Part shown: positions 10,930 through 21,983 of the stretch, piece after piece
Layout of the letters: each line of letters begins with the position of its first letter
Position numbering within the stretch: the stretch's first letter is position 1
Origin: Okapia johnstoni
Lineage: Eukaryota > Chordata > Mammalia > Artiodactyla > Giraffidae
DNA length: 64,000 bases
Assembly (NCBI GenBank): GCA_024291935.2
Contig: CM044309.1
Span: 36,418,001-36,482,000 of the forward strand
Reading direction: 5' to 3'
Notes under the pieces: generated by a model
Databases searched by the model: none
Told to the model about the DNA's origin: nothing
The model's input: only the letters and a program-made list of their open reading frames with translations
Made by a program: the position numbers and the translations under genes

Positions 10930-11656
10930 ATTGTTCAAAAGGTTCATTTGGGTTTTTCCATAAGATGGATATAATAGTGTTTAGTTGTCTTGAACTTCAT
11001 TCGAAACAATTTTGTTAGATTGTATTGTGACAGCTGTCATCTCAGTGTACACTTTTTTTAAAAAAGTATCAAAATTGGCGACTTTTTGAGACACAGTTTT
11101 TCCAGGCAGAAGCGTGATGTGTCTCCCTTTGCCTGGCAAAGAAACAAAACTATTCTTTCTATTTCAATCCCACCACCACCACCACCCACCGCAAAACTGG
11201 TGAATTTTTGTGTAGCAATTTTAATATTGAAGATGGAAGAAAAAAGCAACATTTTCAGCATATTATGCTTTATTACTTCATGAAAAGTAAAAGCACAACT
11301 GAAATGCAAAAAAAAAAAAAAATTGCGCAGTGTATGGAGAAGGCACCATGACTGAGTGAACATGTCAAGAGTGATTTGCAAAGAATTGTACTGGAGATTT
11401 CTCACTGGATAATGCTCCAGGGTCAGGTAGACCAGCTGAAGCTGATAGCAATCAAACTGAGACATTAATTGAGAACAATCAACCTTATACCATGTGGGAG
11501 ATAGTCAACATACTCAAAATATCTAAATCAAGTATTGAAAATCATGCGTCAACTTGGTTATGTTCATCACTTTGATGTTTGGGTTTCACTTAAGTGATAA
11601 AATCTTGACTGTATATCCACACGTGATTCATAACGTAATGAAAAAGTCTTGTTTTT
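10930..11656 (+). mobile_element. Mariner-family DNA transposon, 5' portion
   Basis: Begins with a TIR-like segment (TTGTTCAAAAGGTTCATTTG then GGGTTTTTCC). It continues into a transposase reading with the shape of mariner N-terminal helix-turn-helix sequence (the region around GATTTCTCACTGGATAATGC and CCAAAT..AGTATTGAAAATCA). An A-run and frameshifts break the frame. An L1 insertion interrupts it after the AAAAAGTCTTG site at 11641. Confidence 0.75.
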
Positions 11657-12786
11657 TTGTGCCAGTACCACACTGTCTTGATGACTGTGGCTTTGTAGTA
11701 GAGCCTGAATTCAGGCAGGTTGATTCCTCCAGTTCCATTTTTCTTTCTCAAGATCGCTTTGGCTATTCGAGGTTTCTTATATTTCCATATAAATTGTAAA
11801 ATGATTTGTTCTAGTTCTGTGAAAAATACCATTGGTAGCTTGATAGGGATTGCACTGAATCTATAGATTGCTTTGGGTAGTATACTCATTTTCACTATAT
11901 TAATTCTTCCAATCCATGAACACGGTATATTTCTCCATCTGTTTGTGTCCTCTTTGATTTCTTTTATCAGTGTTTTATAGTTTTCTATATATAAATCTTT
12001 TGTTTCTTTAGGTAGAAATATTCCTAAGTATTTTATTCTTTTTGTTGCAATGGTGAATGGTATTGTTTCCTTAATTTCTCTTTCTGTTTTCTCATTATTG
12101 GTGTATAGGAATGCAAGGGATTTCTGTATGTTAATTTTATATCTTGCAACTTTACTATATTCATTGATTAGCTCTAGTAATTTTCTGGTAGAATCTTTAG
12201 GGTTTTCTATGTAGAGGATCATGTCATCTGCAAACAGTGAGAGTTTTACTTCTTTTCCTATCTGTATTCCTTTTATTTCTTTTTCCGCTCTGATTGCTGT
12301 GGCCAAAACTTCCAAAACTATGTTGAATAGTAGTGGTGAAAGTGGGCACCCTTGCCTTGTTCCTGACTTTAGGGGAAATGCTTTCAATTTTTCACCATTG
12401 AGGATAATGTTTGCTGTGGGTTTGTCATATATAGCTTTTATTATGTTGAGGTATGTTCCTTCTATTCCTGCTTTCTGGAGGGTTTTTATCATAAATGGAT
12501 GTTGAATTTTGTCAAAGGCTTTTTCTGCATCTATTGAGATAATCATATGGTTTTTATCTTTCAATTTGTTAATGTGGTGTATTACATTGATTGATTTGCA
12601 GATGTTAAAGAAACCTTGCATTTCTGGGATAAAGCCCACTTGGTCATAATGTATGATCTTTTTAATATGATGTTGGATTCTGTTTGCTAGAATTTTATTA
12701 AGGATTTTTGCATCTATGTTCATCAGTGATATCGGCCCGTAGTTTTCTTTTTTTGTGGCATCTTTGTCTGGTTTTGGAATTAGGGT
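11657..12786 (-). pseudogene. L1 ORF2 reverse transcriptase, inverted segment
   Basis: About 375 uninterrupted codons of L1 ORF2 on the minus strand. They start inside the RT domain at TLIPKPDKD and include [11 protein letters not shown] and the catalytic FADD box (12223-12234), then the thumb and connection region to WYWHKK. The open frame on this strand (11590-12885) is longer only because it runs by chance into antisense L1 sequence upstream and antisense mariner sequence downstream. The absence of stops indicates a recent insertion. It lacks the endonuclease and the true start, so no functional ORF2 product is expected. Confidence 0.92.
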
Positions 12787-13932
12787 GATAGAAATATAGA
12801 TCAATGGAACAAAATAGAAAGCCCAGAGATAAATCCACGCACCTATGGACACCTTATCTTTGACAAAGGAGGCAAGAATATACAATGGAGAAAAGACAAT
12901 CTCTTTAACAAGTGGTGCTGGGAAAACTGGTCAACCACTTGTAAAAGAATGAAACTAGAACACTTTCTAACACCATACACAAAAATAAATTCAAAATGGA
13001 TTAAATATCTAAATGTAAGACCAGAAACTATAAAACTCCTAGAGGAAAACATAGGCAAAACACTCTCCGACATAAATCACAGCAGGATCCTCCATGACCC
13101 ACCTCCCAGAATATTGGAAATAAAAGCAAAAATAAACAAATGGGACCTAATTAAAATTAAAAGCTTTTGCACAACAAAGGAAACTATAAGCAAGGTGAAA
13201 AGATAGCCTTCAGAATGGGAGAAAATAATATCAAATGAAGCAACAGACAAACAATTAATCTCAAAAATATACAAGCCACTCCTGCAGCTGAATTCCAGAA
13301 AAATAAACGACCCAATCAAAAAATGGGCCAAAGAACTAAACAGACATTTCTCCAAAGAAGACATACAGATGGCTAACAAACACATGAAAAGATGCTCAGC
13401 ATCACTCATTATTAGAGAAACGCAAATCAAAACCACAATGAGGTACCATTTCACACCAGTCAGAATGGCTGCTATCCAAAAGTCTACAAGCAATAAATGC
13501 TGGAGAGGGTGTGGAGAAAAGGGAACCCTCTTACACTGTTGGTGGGAATGCAAACTAGTACAGCCACTATGGAGAACAGTGGGGAGATTCCTTAAAAAAC
13601 TGGGAACAGAACTGCCATATGACCCAGCAATCCCACTGCTGGGCATACACACCGAGGAAACCAGAATTGAAAGAGAGGCGTGTACCCCAATGTTCATCGC
13701 AGCACTGTTTACAATAGCCAGGACATGGAAGCAACCTAGATGTCCATCAGCAGACGAATGGATAAGGAAGCAGTGGTACATATACACAATGGAATATTAC
13801 TCAGCCATTAAAAAGAATACATTTGAATCAGTTCTATTGAGATGGATGAAACTGGAGCCCATTTTACAGAGTGAAGTAAGCCAGAAAGAAAAACACCAAT
13901 ACTGTATACTAATGCATATATATGGAATTTGA
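12787..13932 (+). pseudogene. L1 ORF2 C-terminal segment with one stop
   Basis: Sense-strand L1 ORF2 from [14 protein letters not shown] to the natural stop after MHIYGI. It includes the cysteine-rich region ([19 protein letters not shown]) typical of the L1 ORF2 C terminus, which is needed for RNA handling during retrotransposition. A single in-frame TAG at 13204-13206 interrupts it; otherwise the frame is open from 12790 to 13932. Apparent minus-strand frames here are shadows. Confidence 0.92.
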
Positions 13933-14289
13933 AAGATGGTAATGGTAACCCTATATGCGAGACAGAATAAGAGACACAGATGCATAGAACAGTCTTATGG
14001 ACTCTGAGGGAGAAGGTGAGGGTGGGACGTTCTGAGAGAATAGCATTGAAACATGTATATTATCATATGTGAAACAGAACACCATTCCAGGTTCGATGCA
14101 TGAGACAAATGCTCAGGGCTAGGGCAATGGGATGACCCAGAGGGATGGGATGGGGAGGGAGGTAGGAGGGGGGTTCAGGATGGGGAACACATGTAAACCC
14201 ATGGCTGATTCATGTCAATGTATGGCAAAAACCACTACAATATTGTAAAGTAATTAGCCCCCAACTAAAATAAATAAATTTATTTTTTT
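13933..14289 (+). repeat. L1 3' UTR and A-rich tail
   Basis: Non-coding L1 3' end containing the purine-rich GGGATGGGGAGGGAGGTAGG stretch and CCATGGCTGATTCATGTCAA. It terminates in AATAAATAAA and T/A-rich sequence before the target duplication. Confidence 0.85.
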
Positions 14290-14845
14290 AAAAAGTCATG
14301 TTTTTAAAACAAATTGTGATAGGTGATGAAAAGTAGATTCTGTACAATAATGTAAAATGGAAGCGATCATGGGGCAAGTGAAATGAACCACCACAAATCA
14401 CATCTAAGGCCGGTCTTCATCCAGAGAAGATGATGTTGTATATGTGGTGGGATTGGAAGAAGTCCTCTATTACGAGCTCCTTCCAGAAAACCAAATGATT
14501 CATTCCAAGTACTGCTCTCAATTAGACCAACTGAAAGTAGCAGTCTACAAAAAGGGTTTGGAATTAGTCAAAAGAAAATGTGTAATCTTCCATCAAGATA
14601 ATTTAAGAGGGCTTGTTTCTTTGATGACCAGGCAAAAACTGTTACAGCTTGGCTGGGAAGTTCGGATTCATCTGCCATATTCACCATACATTGCGCCTTA
14701 AGATTTCCATTTATTTTGGTCTTTACAAAATTCTCTTAATGGAAAAAGATTCCATCCCCTGGAAGAATATAAAAGGCACCTGGAATGGTTCTTTGCTCAA
14801 AAAAGATTTAAAAGTTTCGGGAAGATGAGATTATGAAGTTTAGAG
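14290..14845 (+). mobile_element. Mariner-family DNA transposon, 3' portion
   Basis: Resumes the element interrupted at 11656. The 85-codon frame 14444-14701 reads as mariner transposase: YYELLPENQ, FHQDN with the second catalytic Asp, and LPYSPYIAP in place of the usual PYSPD. The third catalytic Asp is therefore replaced by Tyr. A stop follows at once (14702-14704). Homology fades near 14845 and no right terminal inverted repeat was found, so the right end is lost. Confidence 0.8.
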
Positions 14846-14904
14846 GATTATGAAGACCTCGCTATGGTCTCTCTCTCACCTCCTTCAGTTCTCTGCTCCA
14901 TTCA

Positions 14905-15190
14905 CCTTGTTACAGAGCACCCCCTCCTTTCCTTCTCTTACCCTACATGTAAGACAACCCCCAAGTGTATTTTCTTCTATATTTATTGAACATATGCTTC
15001 CTTCATAGCATTTATCACCACCTGACATACTATACACTTATTTTTATAGGGTCTGTTTCTACTCTCAGAATATTAAGTTCATGAAAGCAGCAATTTTTTT
15101 CTGTTTGTTTCTTTCTGTGCCCTTAGTACCTAATTTTCTAGTGTCTAGCATATGATATTTTATTCATTAAAGAGATGAGTGAAATAAATT
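14905..15190 (+). repeat. L2 LINE 3' end, diverged
   Basis: CATAGCATTTATCACCACCTG, ACATACTATACACTTAT, AAGTTCATGAAAGCAGC and the TTTATTCATTAAAGAG-type ending follow the L2 3' end in order. Ancient and non-coding. Confidence 0.65.
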
Positions 15191-15254
15191 GAAACAGTAT
15201 CATTAAAATAGTGCTTTTAAAAAATTATTAGGAACAGATTCATTTTGGTTTAAC

Positions 15255-15470
15255 CTATCCATGTGTGTAGAAAATTTCTCTTCTTTCCTATCTGTGAGAC
15301 TTTGGTTTACTCACTAACATCTCTGTAAAACAGAAGATGAGTACTTACCAGGATGGTTGAGCTAATTTTCTTTTTTTTTAACTTGGGCTCTTCCAAGAAA
15401 AAGCTCTGAGAATAGTGCCTGGAACATAGAAAGCCTTTCATAAATGTTAGCTTTTATTGTTGCTGTTACT
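15255..15470 (+). repeat. MIR SINE, diverged
   Basis: ACATCTCTGTAAAACAGAAG, then GAATAGTGCCTGGAACATAG and CATAAATGTTAGCTTTTATT match the MIR core and 3' end. A T-rich stretch near 15370 looks like an internal expansion. Confidence 0.7.
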
Positions 15471-15894
15471 ACAAATATATGACAAACAAGTCATTCTACA
15501 GTCAACTGAATAATTGCTCCAGTCATAGTCACAATGCTAATAATTGATTGAATTTACAAGAATTTTCCTGTATAACTTCTAGAAGTACATGTACAGTCTT
15601 GATAAAAATATCTTGCAGGAAAAAAGATGCAGTTACATGATCCTGACCATGTAAAAGGATTTAAGAGAGAAATTGCTGCTTTCTTATGAATAAGTCAGTC
15701 ATGTGAGTATTGTCTTATGAGCTCTAGGAAATGCAATGGACTTGCCTTCATCAATGCTATCATAATCGGGATGGCTGAATGAATTATGATTCAATATTCT
15801 AAAATAATCACTTCTAGCAACAAGCAGCAGTCTGCCCTTTAAGTAAAAGGATCTGAGGTTTTTGTCTTGTGTTACCTAACATTTCAGAATAATT
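15471..15894. other. Unrecognised sequence
   Basis: No repeat family recognised and no open frame of note. The 15640-15830 part is less AT-rich than its surroundings. Confidence 0.4.
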
Positions 15895-15946
15895 TCTACA
15901 TATATGTGTGCATGTGTATGTATGTATATGAGTGTATGTATGTGTA
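15895..15946. repeat. (TATG)n/(TG)n simple repeat
   Basis: Imperfect TATG and TG units directly before a reverse-oriented SINE. Confidence 0.85.
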
Positions 15947-16164
15947 CATTTGTTTAGTCACTAAGTCATGTCTGATTCTTTTGCGACCCCATGGACTATA
16001 GCCAGGCAGGCTCCTCTGTCCATGGGATTTCCCAAGCAAGAATACTGGAGTGGGTTGCCATTTTCTACTTCAGGGGATCTTTCTGACCCAGGGATTGAAA
16101 CCTCGTCTCCCACTCCCCTGCATTGGCATGCAAATTTTTTACCACTGTGCCACTTGGAAAGCCT
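15947..16164 (-). mobile_element. Bov-tA SINE
   Basis: Reverse-orientation full copy: CTAAGTCATGTCTGATTC, TCTGTCCATGGGATTTCCC, CAGGGGATCTTTCTGACCC and CCACTTGGAAAGCC. The two overlapping open frames on opposite strands are SINE artefacts. Confidence 0.92.
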
Positions 16165-16289
16165 GTATGTGTACATAGGTATTTACTAACACAATATTCC
16201 AAAAAAAAAGGTAAAGAAAACAGTTAACTTAATTGAACATATTAAAACTAAGTTTTCTTTTCATATTTAATTGCTAAAATATATAATTG

Positions 16290-16466
16290 AAGGTGGGTGA
16301 ACAGGCTTTAGAGATAAACTTGGACTCAGATACCATCTCTAGTCCTTACTTGCTGTGAGACCTCGAATAAGTACAGTAGCTGCATAATCCTGAGTTTCCT
16401 CATCTGTAAATGTACTGCATTTAATGATCTCACACATGTTGTGATTACTTAATATTGTAATGCTAT
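16290..16466 (+). repeat. MIR SINE interrupted at its 3' side by BovB
   Basis: ACTTGGACTCAGATACC, CTTACTTGCTGTGAGACCTC and GAGTTTCCTCATCTGTAAAT give the MIR core. It ends where BovB sequence begins at about 16467. Confidence 0.7.
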
Positions 16467-16745
16467 GAAGGTCTGATGTTGAAGCTGAAACTCCAATACT
16501 TTGGCCACCTCATGCGAAGGGTTGACTCATTGGAAAATACCCTAATGCTGGGTAGGACTGGGGGCGGGAGGAGAAGGGGACGACAGAGAATGAGATGGTT
16601 GGATGGCATCACCGACTTGATGGACATGGGTTTGGGTAGACTCCGGGAGTTGGTGATGGACAGAGAGGCCTGGCGTGCTGCAATTCATGCGGTCGCAAAG
16701 AGTCGGACACAACTGAGTGACTGAACTGAACTGAACTGAACTGAT
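16467..16745 (+). mobile_element. BovB LINE 3' end, sense orientation
   Basis: Covers the final roughly 80 codons of BovB ORF2 (16476-16724 open, with [12 protein letters not shown] and [13 protein letters not shown]) and the tail of (ACTGA)n units at about 16722-16743. The tail abuts an oppositely oriented BovB fragment with no intervening sequence. Confidence 0.93.
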
Positions 16746-17565
16746 TGTGATCCACACAGTCAAAGGCTTTGGCATAATCAATAAAGCAGAAATAGATGTT
16801 TTTCTGGAACTCTCTTGCTTTTTCGATGATCCAGCAGATGTTGGCAATTTGATCTCTGGTTTCTCTGCTTTTTCTAAAACCAGTTTAAACATCTGGAAGT
16901 TCACGGTTCACGTATTGCTCAAGCCTGGCTTGGAGAATTTTGAGCATTACTTTACTAGCGTGTGAGATGAGTGTAACTGTGCGGTAGTTTGAGCATTCTT
17001 TGGCATTGCCTTTCTTTGGGATTGGAATGAAAACTGACCTTTTCCAGGCCCGTGGCCACTGCTGAGTTTTCCAAATTTGCTGGCATATTGAGTGCAGCAC
17101 TTTCACAGCATCATCTTTCAGGATTTGAAATAGATCAACTAGAATTCCATCACCTCCACTAGCTTTGTTCATAGTGATGCTTTCTAAGGCCCACTTGACT
17201 TCACATTCCAGGATGTCTGGCTCTAGATGAGTGATCACACCATCGTGATTATCTGGGTCGTGAAGATCTTTTTTGTACAGTTTTTCTGTGTATTCTTGCC
17301 ACCTCTTCTTAATATCTTCAGCTTCTGTTAGGTCTATACCATTTCTGTCCTTTATCGAGCCTATCTTTGCATGACGTATTCCCTTGGTATCTCTAATTTT
17401 CTTCAAGAGATCTCTAGTCTTTCCCATTCTGTTGTTTTCCTCTCTTTCTTTGCATTGATCACTGAAGAAGGCTTTCTTATCTCTCCTTGCTATTCTTTGG
17501 AACTCTGCATTCAAATGGGAATATCTTTCCTTTTCTCCTTTGCTTTTTGCTTCTCTTCTTTTTTT
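16746..17565 (-). pseudogene. BovB ORF2 middle part (linker and N-terminal RT), inverted
   Basis: The minus strand encodes the region between endonuclease and RT (NAEFQRIARRDKKAFFSDQC) and the first RT blocks (VFIPIPKKGNAKECSNYR, ISHASKVMLKILQ). A 209-codon frame (16885-17514) is open, then stops; reading continues in broken frame to the AFDCVDH block at the left edge. Both BovB termini are absent and the right edge dissolves into a T/C-rich tract (17555-17582). Confidence 0.9.
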
Positions 17566-17582
17566 TCTTTTTTCTTTTTTTT

Positions 17583-18374
17583 AGTAAATTCCCTTTAATA
17601 AGATTCCACGCAGGATATAAATGTCTTCACATTTATATGTGACCCATTCACATCTCTCTACTCCAATCACCTTGCCATCATTTTTTTAAAATTATGTTCT
17701 AAATTCCCAACAATCAGATTAACTATTAGTCACTACTCACATATCAGTGAAGATTATTAACATTTCTAATAATTTTAAAGCTACTGAGTAAATAAATAAA
17801 TGTACCTAATTAATTTATTCCTACAGAGACGGTATTTCTTCACTGGTGTCTTTCAGAAACACAATATACTAGAAGTACAATATTACAGTAGTCTCCTTCC
17901 AATGATGTCAGCGTATTTTCTAGAAATATCTGTAAATAGGCCTGAATTTTTTCTTTTTCCTTTATTTGGTCATAGAGAACGTCTCATGAGAATATAAGCA
18001 TGGATTGAGGGAGAGGAAGTGTTGGAGGAGGAGTAAATATTATAGGTATGAGGCACTCGCTCAAGCAAATCACTTTTGTCTTTCAGGACTGTGATAGATG
18101 GATGTTTTATGTATGCATGTGCATACACACATACACACACACACACTTGCAGAACGTTTCTTAAGCGGTTCTGAAAGATGTGTGTGTTTGTGTACAATAT
18201 AGCATATAATATAATATTAATCTGATAATACCCAATTCATAGTAGGAACTCAGATTGCATGATCACTTGTCAGCCTTGTGTCAGATGTACAGTCTCTACT
18301 AAGACTAGTTAACAAATAAAGAGTCGATTATAGTTTTCTGTAAATGAGTGTGTGACTTTGTTCCAAATCCCTAG
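17583..18374. other. Unrecognised sequence with a short (CA)n tract
   Basis: AT-rich, with an imperfect (CA)n at 18124-18147. The open frames at 17800-17997 and 17970-18197 show no recognisable product; the second owes its VCVCVCV run to the (CA)n tract. Confidence 0.45.
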
Positions 18375-18525
18375 AGATAGGTAACATTATTGCCTAATCG
18401 CGGTTTCCAGATGCTGTATCTTTACTTGCCACAGACTCAAGTAATCTTCAGAGTCACAGGGTATTGGGTAGAGCAGCTTGGAGCATAACCTGAATCTATG
18501 GCTCTGGCAGCATTATGGGCTGCTC
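18375..18525 (-). repeat. MIR-like SINE, diverged
   Basis: GGTAACATTATTGCC, ACTTGCCACAGACTCAAG and AACCTGAATCTATGGCTCTG follow the reverse complement of the MIR core loosely. Confidence 0.45.
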
Positions 18526-19489
18526 AGTAAATGGGTCTTGGCAGCACATCTACAATGATATATGTTCTCCCCAGTATTCAGAGGCTTTTCAAGTATTGCG
18601 TCTGGGAGTTAATAGTAGATGATATAATGTAAATAAGTTTTTTTTTTTTATTTACTGTGGTGTAAATATGTTCTATACATATACTCTCCCCCAAATGCTG
18701 ATTACTAGGCTTCTGAACTTTCATAGAATTTATTTCTTACGTTCAGGCAAAAAGATATCTTGCTAAGACATTCAAGTTACTTGCCACTTCCTATTCAAAA
18801 GATCTAATCAACATGATATAATCAATATATTAAAATAATGTGATATTAAGCAATGTTAAAGCAGTTAAAATTTCTTCAGACTGATTTATAGCAGAGAGCA
18901 GGAGAAGAGAAGTAATCCGGAGTCAATATCCTAAAAGTATACTGTTGACATTGTTATCCAAATGCCCAATTAGACCTAAAAAATCTCCATTTTGACAATT
19001 CTAGCATAAAATAATTCTACATAGAACAAATAAATAGCAATATCATGATGATAGTATGGTTTTTTAGAGACTTCATTAATAAATCAACGTAAACCAATAT
19101 GAATAATTACATTTGCTAATTATATCTCAGTTCTAATTAAGAAATAAGAATAAATCATTATTTGTTTATTATATATACCATTTGATTTTTTTTTCTATAA
19201 AAAGAAAAATATAAATCTTATGGGTTTCAAACTCTACATCATAGGTTAGATTTTCAATTAAAATTCTCCATGCATATGACAATTAATCTTATTTTAACTA
19301 CTTTGGAGTTGGCTCTGGAAGAAGTGGTGATATGCGAGCAAAATAGGTACAAGTTGATGACATATTTTGGAAGAGAGGAAATAATAAAGTTACATTTCAC
19401 CTAAAATTAATTATGTGAAACATGTATTATAAAGAACTGAAGTGTAACTTAAATAATTCACCATATTTTCTTAAAGAAAAACATCAAAG
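18526..19489. other. Unrecognised AT-rich sequence
   Basis: Contains a T13 run near 18638. No recognisable repeat or gene. Confidence 0.4.
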
Positions 19490-19615
19490 ACCAAACAGTA
19501 AATATTCGGGGCTTATTTGGCCATAGAGTCTCTTTCACAGTTAGTCAGCTCTGCCATTTTAGTGACTTAACTGCCAAAGATAAATGGGCACGAATCCATT
19601 TCAGTAAATGTTATT
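19490..19615 (+). repeat. hAT-Charlie-type MER fragment (tentative)
   Basis: AACAGTAAATATTCGGGGC, TTTGGCCATAGAGTCTCTTT and TTAGTCAGCTCTGCCATTTT resemble a non-autonomous hAT MER element (the 'remaining-ratio' type with GTAAATATTTTAGGCTT). Strongly diverged; family not named. Confidence 0.45.
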
Positions 19616-21629
19616 TCCAAGACAATAGATGATAAGTTGCATTTATGGAACATAATATACCAACCTCTAAGATAGAATAAAAAGAAGCTTGCTATAGCTT
19701 TCTAAATCTTTAAGAATTTTAGAATGGTCACTAAAAGGAAAGAAGTCAACAATGTAGTAGACTGCTTCCAATAGAAAATCTGAAACAAAGGTTCTTACTA
19801 ATTATAATGTTTTTTTAATTTAAAATGTTAGTACATTGTTTGCAAATAGCATATATTAACAAATTAACAGCTGATGGTGTATGTCCTGAAAACTCTACTA
19901 TGAATAAAATAAAAATTTAGCTGTGTAAGAGTTTGTAATATCTTATGCAACACTGACGTAATCAAACCACTTCAAAGTTATATAACCAGGCTTGCCTGGG
20001 GCCTTCATTTAGACTATATCTGATATCAGTGAGACATGGGCCAAAGTAAGCACGTCTGAAACCATCTGGTTCTTAATTATACTTTTCCAGCCTCTGCGTC
20101 ACAAATAAAACTGAGACCAAGATGGTTTCCTGTTCAACGAGAAAAAAAAAAAACAAAAAACTTTTGCATTAGAGTATTTGTTCAAGAACAGAAAAAATGT
20201 ACCAGGAATGTGACCTTTAGAAGTGAATGAACATTTTTTCATCTGTTCTTCTCCTCTAGACAGGGGAACAAATGAGTCAGCATCATAAAAATCACACAAA
20301 TGTAGACAACAAACAGATGAATGGACAGCAACTGAATGGTGGCATCTAAAAATATATAGAAAGAACGACTTGATTTTTACCTTATAAAAGAGATTTCTAA
20401 GAACCAGACTTCAGTAAAACTTTCAAGTAAAATCAGGACAGGCAATTACAGTGTCCCATAACACCTGATATTTTGCTTGGCATGTCTTTTAAAATGAAGC
20501 ACATCAGCATTTATATGTATTCTGAGGGGAAAAAATGGTTCTATAATATAAATGTTTTATTGAACTAATGAAAATATTAATATCAATAAGCTAAAATAAG
20601 CATTAAGGTAAAAGCAAAAATAATTCCATGATGAGTGCTATGAGTAAAAATACATTGCCCGCTAAATACTGAATATTCTTACAGGAATGAGAAGATAAAC
20701 GAAAGCTTCTTAAATTCATTTAGAAAACACATTTCTATTAAAAGAATACAATAATTGTATTTCTCAGGGTCTGTAAATTATGGGAATAATAATAAATTAT
20801 ATAGAAAATATTGACATATTTTAACACTACCTCCAAAACTAGAATTCTAATACTTCAAAATCGTTATATACTGAAATTTATAAGAAGTGACAAATTATAA
20901 CTAAACTTAGTTTAACAACAACAACAAAAAGTGAGAGTGGATATGTGGTTGTAAAGTACAAGTTTTTAGCTATAGACTTAGTTTTTGCTTCATTAATCAT
21001 CTCAGTCTTCCTGATCTTCAGAGATACTTGTTTTAATTTATAATATTGACTTCCTATGCAATTATTTAATTCTTCAGAACATTTCACACATATGGTGAGG
21101 AGGCGTTCTTTTACAACTTCAGAATTACAGGATATTGTAGGATATGTGTAGCTTGTGATCCTAAAAAAGAGACTCATTTTGGCTGATACCTACTACAACC
21201 CGCAACAAAAAAACCCTTTGGTCCTGTTAAGTTATTTACCTACTGGTAGAAAAGTTCTCCTTCAGAGAGATAGAAGGACTAAATCAACTGAACATCATCA
21301 TGTCTCTACACACATCCCATCAAATTCATTTTAAATTCATTTGAGTAGAGATACAGACTTTCTGTAATAGCTTCCTTTTTTTCTGCATCTTTATTCAGTA
21401 TTCACCTTCAGTTTCTCCTGAAACTGCTATCTGTTTGCAGTCATTTGGTTTGTAAAAACTTTGGATTTGAGTTTTCTGACTTTGCCTGTCCTAATCTTCT
21501 TTAGATCTGACTATTCAGATATATCTGTGAGTTTTCCCACATTTAGGTGGTCCTTCATCCATCTCCTCAGGTCCACTACACTTGTGAGCTACACCAGGCC
21601 ATAGATCAGGTCCAAGCATATCCATATCC
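19616..21629. other. Unrecognised AT-rich sequence (2 kb)
   Basis: Holds an A-rich tract at 20140-20160 and (AAC)n at 20918-20932. The minus-strand frame 20878-21177 (99 codons) shows no domain and is partly produced by the (AAC)n tract. No repeat recognised. Confidence 0.4.
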
Positions 21630-21634
21630 TTAGC

Positions 21635-21983
21635 TCTTTTTTCATTTTTTTTTTTTTAACTTTTTGGCTGAGTGGGGTCCTCTTTTACTTTGCTTTGCAG
21701 GGGCCTTCTCCAGTTGCACTAAGCAGGGGCAACCTTTTATTGAGGTGCACGGGCTTCTCATTGTGGTGACCTCTGTTATTATGGAGCACAGGCTATAGGC
21801 ACGTGGGCTTCAGAAGTTGCAGTACGCAGGCTCAGTATTTGCAGGTCATGGGCCCTAGAGTGTAGGCTCAGTAGGGGGGCTTAGTTGCTCCATGGTATGT
21901 GGAATCTCTCTGGACCAGAGATTGAACCCATGTCCCCTGCATTGGAAGATGATTCTTATCCACTGTGCCACCAGGGAAGTCCC
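21635..21983 (-). mobile_element. CHR-type tRNA SINE, long form
   Basis: T-rich left end (reverse of the tail), then TTTTTGGCTGAGTGGGGTC, GAGGTGCACGGGCTTCTCAT, CACGTGGGCTTCAGAAGTTG, CTTAGTTGCTCCATGG and GTGCCACCAGGGAAGTCCC. This is the reverse complement of the longer artiodactyl tRNA-derived SINE, also seen in sense orientation at 32257-32600. Confidence 0.88.

Larger units (their letters stand above)
11657..14289 (+). mobile_element. Young ruminant-type L1, 5'-truncated with 5' inversion
   Basis: The 3' part (12787-14289) is in sense orientation, ending with a 3' UTR and an AATAAA-containing A-rich tail. The 5' part (11657-12786) is inverted. The two parts are contiguous in normal L1 ORF2: the inverted part ends at WYWHKK and the sense part resumes at NIDQWN. 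AAAAAGTCTTGTTTTT (11641-11656) and AAAAAGTCATGTTTTT (14290-14305) flank the whole unit, a 16-base duplication with one mismatch. This is the classic product of twin-primed reverse transcription. Confidence 0.92.

Noticed and set aside
16467..17565. Simple twin-primed BovB insertion
   Set aside because: The order is sense 3' end then inverted internal part, the opposite of what twin priming gives.
18124..18197. Cysteine/valine-rich peptide
   Set aside because: Produced by a (CA)n tract; the same applies near 27199 and 39525.
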